Assembly (NCBI RefSeq): GCF_000002995.4
Contig: NW_025062475.1
Span: 3,130,528 to 3,194,527 of the forward strand
DNA: 64,000 nt
Reading direction: 5' to 3'
Source: Brugia malayi
Lineage: Eukaryota; Nematoda; Chromadorea; Rhabditida; Onchocercidae
In this document: positions 12,096 through 24,100 of the stretch, piece after piece
Position numbering within the stretch: position 1 is the stretch's first letter
Layout of the letters: every line of letters starts with the position of its first letter
Notes under the pieces: model-generated
Database searches by the model: none
What the model was told of the DNA's origin: nothing
Seen by the model: only the letters and a program-made list of their open reading frames with translations
Program-made: the position numbers and the translations under genes

Positions 12096-13501
12096 ATTTA
12101 TTTTATCATTTATATAAAAAATTTTATTATTTATATGAAAAATTTTTAAAACTTTGATTTATTGATGGGAGACTCCTCTTATCTTTCTCCTTTCTCTTGA
12201 TCCTCAATTGTTTAGAATAATGGCTAAGGATGCTTGAGTTTATTTATTCTATTGTGACAGATATTTAGTAGATAGAATACTTTGTTGACTATTAGGATCA
12301 ATTAACGGAGGGAGCAATAAGATAAATTATCAATAGGTTGCCCTGCAGTAATAATTTGTACATATTGATAACTTATTTATTTTCATACATTGCTACTTTT
12401 TTTTCCAAAACATTTTTGTTTATTAAACAGCAGCAATTTTAATTTATCAGTTTGATAAGAGGGCACTTTGCAGTATATCATTTATCTTTTTTTCAGCTTC
12501 GATTTCCTATTATTATTTCTTATCTTTTACTTTTAAAAGCTCATTTTTCCACCTTAATATTGCCTCATTTACTGTAATTATCCTTCTTATTTTTCATTTA
12601 TTTTTTGTTTTTTCCTTTATAATTAATTTCTATTTCATATCTTTTTAATGATTTATTATTAAATTTAGAAATTTCCGGTATTTCAAAACTGTGGAAACTA
12701 TTTGGTTTTTATAAATGTGATTCGATCAACAGGAATCGGTTTTTTTTTTCTTTTTTTTGAATTCTTCCTTTTTGTTTACTTATATCTCATATACTTTTTA
12801 TTGCACTGTTGTGGATGTTTGTTTGATGTTCATATGTATATTATATAATGTTGTTTATGTCATATTAATATAATTGTTTTAAATAAATTGATACAGACTG
12901 ACTTCTCTAAAATTTTGATGTTTACTTTTGAAATTAAAAAATATAGTTTAATTTTAAACTTCTAAACACTGTAATAATTTAAGATTTACCATAAAGGTTT
13001 GAACAACTTAATTGCACACTACAAATTTAATAGTGTCACTAATACTATTACGTGAAGAGGAACGTCTAACAAACAGCATTTCCTGATTCATTTGAACAGT
13101 ACAAAAATGATGAAGAAGCACTTCACGGGAGCAATATATCATTCTTGCTACTCATTCATTTTTTGGATGAAATTTAAAAAATGATAGTTAAGTCAAAATA
13201 GATTTCAAAATATACAGAATTGACAATTTCATTCACTTTATTCCTTTTTTGTCATCTAACAGTTGCTAACCTTGCCGATAGCATTTAATTAGTGCATCGT
13301 ACTATGATACAACTAAAATCAGGTATAATGATTTTATACTATTGATCAATTTATACCAAATTTTTTTTTTTTTTTTTTGTCCTCATGCTACGATTAATCG
13401 TTGTCATACGTATATTTTGTAATCGAATGATCATTTTAATTGAAAATATGGATCAATTTAAAGAGAAAAGTAAAAAATTAAATTGAAGTTTAGATTTTAG
13501 T

Positions 13502-13540
13502 AAGAAAAAACAACGGATTAATAATCCGTTGTTTTTTCTT
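13502..13540. repeat. perfect 19-bp palindrome with a 1-nt centre, followed by a T-run
   Basis: The left arm 13502-13520 (AAGAAAAAACAACGGATTA) is exactly complementary to 13522-13540, with a single A between. The right arm is followed by a long T-run. Such a long exact palindrome is unlikely by chance. It could be the fused ends of a small inverted-repeat element or a cruciform site. Confidence 0.8.
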
Positions 13541-13578
13541 TTTTTTTTTTTTTTTTATAACATAAAAATTTTTTTTTT

Positions 13579-13642
13579 ATAAACATTTAATAAACGTAAA
13601 AACTTAATAAACATAAAAACTTTATAAACATAAAAACTTTTA
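13579..13642. repeat. short tandem repeat, unit about 16-18 bp
   Basis: Three to four imperfect copies of TAAACATAAAAACTTA-like sequence. Confidence 0.65.
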
Positions 13643-14629
13643 AACCTTCTTTAGTTAGCATATAGGAAGAGTAATGAGGAACAAATCTTCAAATTATTTG
13701 AATCAGAATGTTTGAAGATATCCTTTGAAATTTAAAAACTAGGTAATTTAATATTTATATATTTTATTTTGAGGTTATCCACAACGTCTCATACATATTT
13801 TGACTTTTTGGCTATAAATTCAAAAAAGTTTTATTTTGTTTTGTTTTATTTTGTTTTTTTTTTTTTTTTTTTTTTTAAATTAATAATATGATTTTTTGCA
13901 AATAACATTAACATAAAATGCACAAACATAAAAATATTTTTTTTAGTTTGTGCTGTTTGTGCAAGAACATAAGATGCACAAATAACATTTCCAAATTTTA
14001 GAGGTTTAATATAGCTACAGCTTCAGACAGATTTTTTATTTTTTTAAATATTAGCTTTATTTAAGTTATCCATCAATGAATTTGATTCAAAAATTAAGTG
14101 ATAATAAAAAAAAAGTTTAAAATATCACCTTCACTTATTTTTAAAAGTGATATTTTTAGCAGTTTTTCATATCTATCACTCCGCTGATAAACATTTGTTA
14201 ATGCTTGTTCAAATTTGAAATATATGAAATAATTTTTATGGTGCTGCATAAATGTAATACAGCCTATGATAAACTAAGCAAAGGCGGCATTATCATCATC
14301 CGTCAGCGCACATTGAAGAGAGTGGAAGATATAGTAGCAGTTGTGGTGATAGTAGCAGTGGAAGAGGAAGAAGAAGAAGAGGAAGATGAAGAGGAAATCT
14401 GCAGAAGAGCAATTTGAGAAGTTTGTGAAATTTGAATGGAAATTGTTTGCTTGCATCTATCTATCTGTCTATCTAGCAACAGTGTTATCTGCATCTACTC
14501 TTTTAGCTATAATATTCAAAATATTTGCTAGCTTTATTAAATAAATATTTTATATTATTCATTATTGGATTTGATAAATGTAATATTTGTTTCTAAATTA
14601 TGTCATTTCTTGATATTTTATAAAAAATT

Positions 14630-14775
14630 ATGGGTAATTATAAGTCACGTCCACCATCTTCATGCGCAGGTTATATTTGCTTTTCATTTTTTCTTTTTTT
14701 TTTTGTTAGAAATAAAACTTTATTTTTAATAAAAGTTAAAATGCGGGAAAAAAATTGATATATATATATATATAT

Positions 14776-14809
<34 letters not shown>

Positions 14810-17800
14810 TTAATAATGCAATAAATCATATGATTCGAATAGTTTTATTAGAAAAAAAGTCATATGGCTGTGTTAGAAAAAGGTCATATGATAGAACCAA
14901 TTTAAAAAGTTAACTTTTTTTTCAGATGAATTAAAGAAAAAAATTAGTGAAGGCTATGCGGTGGTACGATCGAGGCTCAATGATGATATTAAACCACGTT
15001 TTGATGCTTGGAATATGCTGCAAAATGCATGCTTGTAAGTTTAGATGTTTGGATCAAGATGTTAATTTTATCTTATTTTCGTAGATAAATCTGAAAAAAA
15101 AAAAGTTTTTTTAATATTTTTTTTGGAAAGTATAATCTTTCGAAATCCGAAAAAAAATTTTTTTTAATGCAAATAACAATTGTTGATGATAGCAAATAAC
15201 ACCTTTTTTTTTTTGTTTTTGTTTTAGTCAAGGTACACTAAAAACGTTGGAAGAATCGTTGAAAAGTTTAAAAAATCTGGATGAACGCACTGAAGACCAT
15301 CAGTTGTCATTATTGCATCTCATCTGTGCTGGACATTCGGAACAGGTATCTTTAATTTTAGCTCTATAATCAAGAATCTGTTTGTGAGTGTTTTCCGTGT
15401 CCTTTTTCAATATAACTTTTTTGAAATTAAAATTTAAGAATTTTATTTCAGCAATCTGAAAAGGTTGCCATTCTATTTGAAGCATGTGGTGATGATGATA
15501 TGAAAAAGGAATCACTTCTCAAACATCTCTCAAAAAATGGCTTTTCTGCTCTTCATTTCGTTGTCTACAAGGTAAGATATCATTTGATACATATTCTTTA
15601 TCTTAACTACTCTAGTAATTGTGTGAACTTATTTTTAAACGATCAATAGCTACTAACAAGTGATTTACCTTTCAATTTATTACTGACAAATAATTACAAA
15701 TTGGAAATATATTTGGTATATTTAAATTCATTCGATTGCTTTAGTCATTTTTTAATTCTTGTCATCAACAATCGTCGATTAACTTATTTCTCTTTGCCCA
15801 GACGAAATTATTTTCATGCTTATAAGATATTCGAGTAACAAATTTTTTTGTATTTTGTCATCAGAATTCCAAATTTAAAATAAGTCTTTGTTAGTGAAGT
15901 CTTTCTAATTACATAATTTTTATATCTATTAGGATGAAATTGAAACAATGGAAAAGCTATTAGCAGCTGGAGCAAATGTTGATTTCTCCGGTCGCAACAA
16001 ATTACCACCACTTCATCTGGCTGTAATGTGTGGTAATATTGAGATGGTAGAAAAGCTGATCGATCGAGGTGCTTCATTACAAATTGCTGACTTTGTAAAT
16101 TTCACTCCACTTCATTGTGCCACTTATTTTGCTCATGAAAAGGTATGAAATATTTTGGTTATTATCTTAGCTGAGACTAGAGAGATAAGTTTTTATCTTA
16201 CAAAATTTTAATTCATGACTGATATCACTCTTTTATTTTTTTTTTTGCTGATAAATTGCTGCATTGCAGATAGTACGTTTGCTTATGAGACGTGGAGCTG
16301 ATCCAAATGCTTGTGGTGGAGTACGAGATCGACCTTTGCATCTGGCCAGCAATAAAGGCCAAATCAGTATTGTTTCTGCACTTCTAGAAGCTGATGCCGA
16401 TCGTTTGTTTTTCAAACTTCTTATTGATTTTAGAAAATTTTAAATTGTGCATAAGCATAATATTCTACGCATTCAACGACATTACTAATTTTTTTTTTCA
16501 CATAGAAATTGTTGATTAATGAATTTCTTGAGCTGTAAGCCATTAGTGCTTCAGCAACTACAAACATATATCTTAGTTTCATTCATAATTTGTTGTTCTT
16601 AATTATTGTTTGAAATTGCATTTTTCAATAGCAACTCTGACCGATGATGAGGGCAATACGTCATTACACTTCGCTGCTAAAACAGGTCACGTTGGAATTA
16701 TTGACTTATTACTCCTAAAAATTGGTGCTGGACATCAAGAAGTTAGTATTATTTAATAAATTATATAATCTTTAGTCATTGAGTAATTATAACATATTTT
16801 AAACCTTTTTGTTCATATTTTCTATTTTTAGCATCGTGTAGATGTGGCTCTTCTTACAAAATTTAGCCTCATCAATCTCAAAATGCATCGAAATGCAGTG
16901 TAGAAGCTTTAAATTAATTTTTAAGTTGAAAATGAATTTGATCAATTTAAATTGATCAAGATAGTTTTTTCTCTCCCTGAACAGTTTAAACAGTGTCTAA
17001 ACTAGGAAAAAATCGAAAAAAAAATAATGCATTGCATTGAATAATTAGAAAGTTCTTATGATTATTGTTACAATCACTCATAAACAGTTGTACAAGTCTT
17101 CCTATATATATGTATATAAGCAACGAGAGTTTCATGATTAATCACAAATTGCTGTCACAGTTATGCATTTAAATTTAAATAATTGTCTAAATTTTATTTT
17201 TTTCAGTTAGCTTTAAAAACCAATATTTACGGTGATACACCGCTTCATACAGCTTGTTATGCAGGACGGTTGGATGCAGTAAAACGATTGTTAGATTTCG
17301 GTGGATCTATAACTCTGAATATGGTAACTTTTTGATAGCAGTGAAAAACTTAAGAATTCATTTCGTTCTATGTATTGTTACCAGAAAAAAAAAAGAAAAA
17401 TGAATTTTATATCTGTTATAGGAAAATGTTTTCTCCGAAACACCTCTACATGCAGCTTGTACAAATGGTAGGAATTTGGAATTGGTAGCTTTTTTGTTGA
17501 AACAACCTGGTGTAGATGCCAATTTTCAAGGACAGGATGGTCATACTGGTAGGTTTTTTCCAAGATTGTCTCTATGCTACAAAACGTTTTTTTTTTTTTT
17601 TTTTTAGAAAAAAGTGAAAAATTTTTTTTCAAACAAAAAATTTTGTTTTCAAAACTTTACACTGCTGTTGAGAATTCGGAACATAGTTTAATGAAAAGTA
17701 TTGTTTTATGATCTGTGATCTTTTTGATCTTTTGTTCTGTTTATGAACTTGATTTAGCTCATTTCCAAAATAATATCCCAAAATTTTAGCTCTGCACAGC

Positions 17801-20800
17801 GCATGTTATCATGGACATTTACGATTTGTGCAATTTCTCCTAGATAATGGTGCAGATCAATCATTAACTGCTCGAGCTGTTGATTATTCACTCTTGCCAA
17901 GTGAAACATTAAGTGGCAAGTTTTCATCTTTTCCAAGATTTTTTTCAGTTATTCTGTATCCTTTAATTAGATGGTATGAAATCATCTTTTAGCTTATGAT
18001 TGTTCTCTAACTATTTGGAAAGTTTAATTATTTCAGTTACTTGCTTACAAGATGAAGCAAGAAATGTTATCATAATTTAATTTGATATCGTGGAATTTGT
18101 TTCTTGTCTAAAACGAAATTAACGCAAAAGCCTATTCATTTGTACAGATCCGATAATTCCAACTTTTTTTTTCGACAATGTTATTAAATTTTTTTGATCA
18201 TATAATAATAAAAGTGGATTGTTTGGTAATTTCTTTCAGGCAGTACACCAGTATCATCAACTATAGTTCAAACGATGCTTTCATTGTCTAAAGAATCCGC
18301 AAGTTCAGTTACAGCTGGTAGTTCATCCGTCTCATCTGCTAGTCTCAACGATGATCAGCAGCAAACACCTATTATCTGGGCATATGAAAAGGGTCACGAT
18401 CAGATTGTAGCCTTACTTAAGTATTATGCAAACAAACGTCCAGATTCTGATGTTTGTTCTGAATATAGGTATTTGCACCTCTAAATAAAAGATTTAGTTT
18501 CCATTTTTTTTTTTTTTTTCATATTTCATCTAATGTAATTAGACTGTACAGCAATATTGTTGAGAAAAGTTTTGATGCAATCTTCAGCTAAATACTGAAA
18601 TTTGAAATTTGTTTTCTATATTATAATCAATGTTAGTACTCAATTAATTAATTTTTAGTTCTGGCGAAAGCAGCTATACACCACTTCCTAGTCCACTTGG
18701 TCGTTTACGGTCAGTGACAAAAGAAAAAGCTGAAATATTGCAATTAAGAGCTTCACTCTGCAGTCAGTTCCATCTTTCATTAACAGATGTTGATTTTCAG
18801 GTATTTCTAATTCATATCGTATTACCGAGAGGAACAGAAGTATTGATAAACGTTTTTGCTTCATTGCAAACTTTGTTTCAGGAAGCTATCGGTAGTGGTT
18901 CATTCGGGAAAGTTTATAAGGGTACGTATCGCGGCAAAATAGTAGCTATCAAAAGGTAGATTATGATATATCTTTGTCTCTGACGAGGTGACAAATTTTT
19001 TTAATTCAGGAGTGAAAAAAAAAATCACATTGCAGATACCGCGCAGTAGCATTTGGTTCCAAGAGTGAAGTTGATATGTTCTGTCGTGAAGTATCAATTT
19101 TAAGTAAACTGCAACATCCTAATGTAATTAATTTTGTTGGTGCATGCTTGGATGATCCAAGTGTTAGTTTTATTTTAATTTTTTGATAACAAAATTAAGT
19201 GGATCCTTTTAATCCATTTCGAGATTTTTCCACTTTACTTTCATTCTTTAAAGAATTTTAGGTATAAAATTGCATATTCCTAAATTCTTTATCAGTGCTT
19301 GCTTTTTTTTACAGCAGTTTGCAATCATTACAGAATTTCTTGTTAATGGATCCTTATTTTCTTTGCTACATGAACAGAAACGGTAAGTTTTCAGTTGCAG
19401 TTAAATGCATATTAGTTACAAATCGATTTGAATTTCTAAAATACAAAAATAGCTTACTGAAAAATTCTGAAAATGCTGAAATACTAAAAAAAAATTAAAA
19501 TAAATCAAATTTAAAAATTGCTTACAATACTTAATAGTTTTGTATGAGAAAATGAAATCATCAATTTTTGTATGCTTTTAATTAATAGGAGCAGCATAAA
19601 AAAAAGAAACTTATTGAAGGGTTCTGGAAATGGCTTTGCGTTTAAATATAGGAATTGATGTCGCACGTGGGATGCGATATCTGCATGAGCTTGCTAAACG
19701 ACCGGTGATTCATCGAGATCTCAATTCTCATAATATCCTTCTTCATGAAGATGGACATGCAGTAGTGGCCGATTTCGGTGAATCACGCTTTATGGCACAA
19801 CATGACGATGAAAATATGACTAAACAACCGGGCGTATGTTATGTTTGTTGAAATTTTCAAATTGAAAAGTATTCGTATTAGTGAGTAATCTGAATGAGAA
19901 TAGACGAAGAGCAAATTATTATCTGCCTTAAATATTATGAGATTAGATTTTTTTTTGTGCTTTTAATGAAATTTTTTGCTTTCCCATTTGTATTTTATTT
20001 ATCTGTGTTGTCTACAAAGATGAATTTCAAAATTATTTCTCTAACGAATAGTTTGGTCTAGAATCTTCGATGGATGGCACCTGAAATTTTTACTCAGTGC
20101 GGTCGATATGATCGAAAAGCAGATGTATTCAGTTATGCATTATGCATTTGGGAGCTTCATGCTGCAGAGCTACCGTTCGCTCACTTAAAACCCGCTGCTG
20201 CTGCGGCTGAGATGGCTTATAAACGAGGTCTGAGAATTTAATTTCCAATAAAAAATGTTCATCTTCACTTTTTTCATCTTAAAATTTTATCAGTGATTTG
20301 AACAGATAAAGCATTCAATAGTACCATTCAAAAAAAAAAAAAAAAAAAAACTGAACTCAAGAAAGTTAATTTAGCATAGTTGCTACGAATTTGACTACGA
20401 ATATAGTATGTTATATGTGATTACTTAAGATTGATTTAAGTTTGAATTTCAGGTCGTCCACCTTTACCTCCACATCCAACTGTTCAGTTCCCAGCTCATA
20501 TTCTATACATGATAACATCAGCATGGCATCATGATCCGAAATCGAGACCTGCTTTTGCTGATATTCTACCAAACATAGAAAAATATGCATCACCAGTTAA
20601 GTCACCTAATGGAGTGCCTCCTAGTAATACAGCAGACTGCGGTTTGTTATCAGTTTCAAAACTCAAGAATCACTGGGAGCGTAAAGGAATACCGCAAGGT
20701 GAGGATGAACTTTTGAAAGTCTATGCTGATTATATTAGGATTTGGAGTTCATAATTTTGCAAGGAAAAGCTGTTTAATGGATTTCTTAATTGTAACTAGA

Positions 20801-22690
20801 AAGCTTTCGCAAAGTATAAACTTTTTAAAACAAATCATAATTAGATACAAATATATATTTTGTTTATTTTAAAAACGCCAGTTTATATTTTCTAAAAATA
20901 TGTAAAATCATATACTTTACAGTGTTATCAAAACTTTAATAAAGCACTTCATATTATTGTTATCTGTTTGATTAGTGTTCTAGTATTCAGTAAGAATTGA
21001 TTGTTAATTAATATAAATTCAGTTGCTGTCATTTTAAAAAACTTAATTATCATCTATATTTGAAAACAATTTAATCTTCGCAGAATATTTTTTCCTTTTT
21101 AGAAAAATAGGACTTTATTTAATGAACAGCTGTTTTTTTCTTATATCAAACATAGCAGTCTTTTAAAATTTACTAATACTTATGATAGCAATTAATTTAA
21201 AAAAAAATAGGGCTTTGAAATGTAAGAGCTTTCTTTTCATCAAAAACTTTTTACTTAGTTGAAGTTATTATAGGTATGGATAATTACACTATTCATCAAA
21301 TACTTTCCAAACCTATCATTTACAGCCTGAAAAATTCAAAATTATACTACTGTTAATTTTGAGTGAAATTCAAGTTCATTGGATAATTTTTTTTTTTCTT
21401 TCATCCTAGTTAATTATTATAATTATACAACTATTTTCTCCAAGCACCAACTAAATAATTTAAATAATAACTATAAAATTTTCCAAAATTATCATCTCTG
21501 TTCTCTCTTGTCGTTTTCATCGATATATAACATAATAATAGCAGATAGAAATGAAGAAGAAATCGAAACCGAAAAGTCTACCATATAATACACTGTCTGA
21601 GTGAAAACCACAATTTCGAGAGTTTTTTTTTTAAAACCTTTTAAAATATTTAAACAAATGAAATCTGTCACATATAAACGATTTTTCTCTCCCTTCGTTT
21701 GAGAATTCTAAATGGTTTTTTGTTCTTCATTCCGAAAAAAACAAAAAAAAAAAACAAATCGTCCCATTTTCTTTCCGGTTAGACAACCGGCTTGTTGAAA
21801 AATTTCAGTTATATAATGGGAATCTATTAATCATTCATATATTAATTATTTAATACACAATAGTGTTAATTGATTGTTGACAGCCTCAATAGTTTTATCT
21901 TCATTATTGTAATTAGCTGCGAAATCTTTTTTTATTTGCCTAGAAATCATCCATTTATTTATCTTGATAGCAAATGACTTTTTGACATTTTATTATTTCA
22001 GTACTTATCATTATCAGCGATTTCTTTTTTTCATCCAAAGATGTTCATCAAATTATTATTATTATTATCAGTGAATGATATTCTTATCATTTTAAGTAGA
22101 AATGATTTTTTCTAAAATATTTACATTTTCTCGTCTTAAAGCTTTTTTTTGGGGTGGGGAGAGGGGGAGGGGAGGAGTACTATTAATTAATTCCATAAGT
22201 TAGCTATCACCGTAATTTATGTTGTAGTTTTTGTTCAGGTTATTAATGTAGTATCAAATTTCGAGATTGTTTATGAATAAGGAATAAATTCTATTGTTTT
22301 TCACTATTTTTTTTTTCCTTGAAATAAGGCAAAGATTGATTAAGAAATGTGTACTGCGTAACCTAGCAGCATTACCATAGATACGAATTAATTAACGAAC
22401 AAATTGGCTAACTACATAAATTCTTTAAAATTTGAAGTAATTTTTCTGAATAACACCGTTAGCTTATAATAATAGCATTTCATTTTATTATTTCAGAGTC
22501 AACACAGCATTCCAGTGCTATCACATTTTCCACTTCATCTAGCGGAATAGTTTCATCTTCTTCAACATCATCAATTTTATCATCATTATCAACATCAACC
22601 AAAACTATCGATGAACTTCGACAACGGCTTGATCGTAATGGATATGTTTTACAGCCAGTTATTGCTGTTGATAATACTTCCATATCATGA
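14630..22690 (+). CDS. TNNI3K: TNNI3K-type ankyrin-repeat protein kinase, 18-19 exons
   Basis: A dual-domain kinase of the cardiac-troponin-I-interacting kinase (TKL) family. Exons: 14630-14669, 14926-15034, 15228-15345, 15452-15571, 15933-16142, 16270-16402, 16632-16741, 17207-17323, 17422-17548, 17790-17915, 18240-18468, 18659-18800, 18882-18955, 19036-19162, 19315-19382, 19620-19833, 20062-20227. The 3' end is then either 20453-20754 (843 residues), or 20453-20641 joined to 22497-22690 (870 residues). The 40-nt first exon reads MGNYKSRP, as in the vertebrate protein, and fits N-myristoylation. Residues about 60-440 form ankyrin repeats ([33 protein letters not shown]). The kinase domain from about 528 has [24 protein letters not shown] and RWMAPE, so it looks catalytically competent. 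The exon 10 donor is GC (17916-17917), and the exon 16 acceptor (TTGAAG) is weak but gives perfect alignment. Confidence 0.93.
14759..14811. repeat. (AT)n-rich palindromic microsatellite in intron 1 of the kinase gene
   Basis: Nearly pure TA dinucleotides with small phase slips, between the 40-nt first exon and exon 2. Confidence 0.9.
20938..20943 (+). promoter_or_regulatory. poly(A) signal for the short kinase isoform
   Basis: AATAAA about 185 bp after the TAA at 20752-20754. A second AATAAA near 22880 follows the alternative last exon. Confidence 0.6.
22151..22177 (+). promoter_or_regulatory. G-run cluster (MAZ-like / potential G-quadruplex) in the last intron of the kinase gene
   Basis: Four runs of at least four G (GGGG, GGGG, GGGGG, GGGG) are separated by one to three bases, then GG-A-GG. 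It includes GGGGGAGGGG, close to the vertebrate MAZ transcription-pause element. It lies between the two alternative terminal exons in otherwise AT-rich DNA. Confidence 0.6.
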
Positions 22691-24100
22691 TATGAGCTTT
22701 TGATAAAAAAAAAAAAAATTCATGGATGAAAATGCTATATAAATATTTTCATAAAATTTCAGTTGAATTTTCTTTTGATTCAATAATGCATCTTAAAATA
22801 TATGCAATGTTTTGTAATCAAAGTGATAATTCTTCTAGAATTTATGAAAGTTATAAATTAATAGTATTGAACTTGTGCAATAAAATTTTTTTATTTAATT
22901 AATATACAATCAATATAATTGCACTAATTGTTATCAATCATAATAAATTGTTATCAACTCATTTTCATTGAAATAATCAAGAAATAATTTTTACTATCAA
23001 CCATTATCATTTCCATAAGTAATGCGTGATATTACATATTTTCACGTTTGAGGAAGATTAATCGTTGTGAAAAGTTCAGATTTGTTGCAAGCAGATGAAA
23101 AAGTCATTTGCTTATTGAAAAAGTAATATTAAATTCAAATAGAAACATGTTGTTATCATACTTGATTATATTATGCTAAATAATTTCAAGCTTTCAGATT
23201 AACAGAAAGAGAGAGAGAGAGAGATGGGATTGTATAATTGATTGAAAATTGTTATCTGACAAAGTCACATTCTGATCTCAATTTTATAATAAAAGATTTA
23301 AAAAAAAAAAAAAAAAGATAAAGGATTTTAAATATAAATGTTTTACTCAATTTTATGTTTGATAACAACTGCTAAGATGATTTTGGTGATTAATAAAACG
23401 AGCATATAAATTTTATACCATTGATATGACCAAATCAGTTTCATCGAATATATTAAGCAAATGTATCTATCAATTGAGAAGATGGAATATGATTAAACTA
23501 AAAATTAAGGTTGAAATCGAGGATAAATAACACTGATATGCGCCTAATACGATTAAATTTTTAATTACTAAAGCCGAATACAGATAATTAGAATGGATTA
23601 GTAAAATAATTCCCTGTATTCAAATTTTAATCATATTCCTTTCTAAGATGACAGTTATTAAAAAATAACCTGCAATATTAACCTAACATTTTTTGATTAT
23701 TTATTCCTCTTAATTTCACTTCTTTCATTTTTACATTTATTCCAACTTCACTAAAAAATATATTTTTCAATTTTATTAGATTCATCGATAAATCGAGTAA
23801 TTTTAATCAAATCTTTTATGAAAAATTTTAAATCAATTCAATAATTTTTCAGGTTTATATTATTATAAAAACGAGAAATGAATTTCTCACCTTCTGAAAT
23901 TCTAATAGAGCTATCAATCGATAAATTGTCAATCAATATCGATTTGTTGATAAATCTCTGCAATCATACATCATCAATAAGAATTGACAAATTTTAAGCA
24001 TTAAATTTTAATTGAAAAAAAAAATTGTTTGATAGAGATATCAATTCAACCGGATCATTTGCTAAAATTTTTAAATCGATTTCAAGAATTTGCAATAATT
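22691..24100. other. intergenic stretch between the kinase and tetraspanin genes
   Basis: It contains the AATAAA near 22880 that would end the long kinase transcript, and a GA run near 23210. I see no exon, RNA gene or notable repeat beyond that. Confidence 0.5.

Larger units (their letters stand above)
11675..14629. other. 3' UTR and intergenic stretch between the SANT-like gene and the kinase gene
   Basis: There is no convincing exon. It holds an AATAAA at 12882-12887 that could end a long 3' UTR, an (AT)n run, a perfect 19-bp palindrome at 13502-13540, a short tandem repeat at 13579-13642, and a Glu-rich open frame at 14205-14417 that is only a GAA/GAG repeat. The richer composition around 14.28-14.45 kb, just upstream of the kinase start, may be 5' UTR or promoter. 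Confidence 0.5.

Noticed and set aside
13502..13565. Bacterial-type intrinsic terminator (possible endosymbiont insert)
   Set aside because: The stem is AT-rich, there is no bacterial gene or base composition nearby, and T-runs are everywhere in this genome.
14205..14417. 70-codon plus-strand frame upstream of the kinase
   Set aside because: Its second half is a GAA/GAG run and it does not join in phase to the kinase exons; the 40-nt exon at 14630 explains the kinase N-terminus.
22480..22683. 67-codon minus-strand frame
   Set aside because: Antisense shadow of the plus-strand alternative last exon of the kinase gene.
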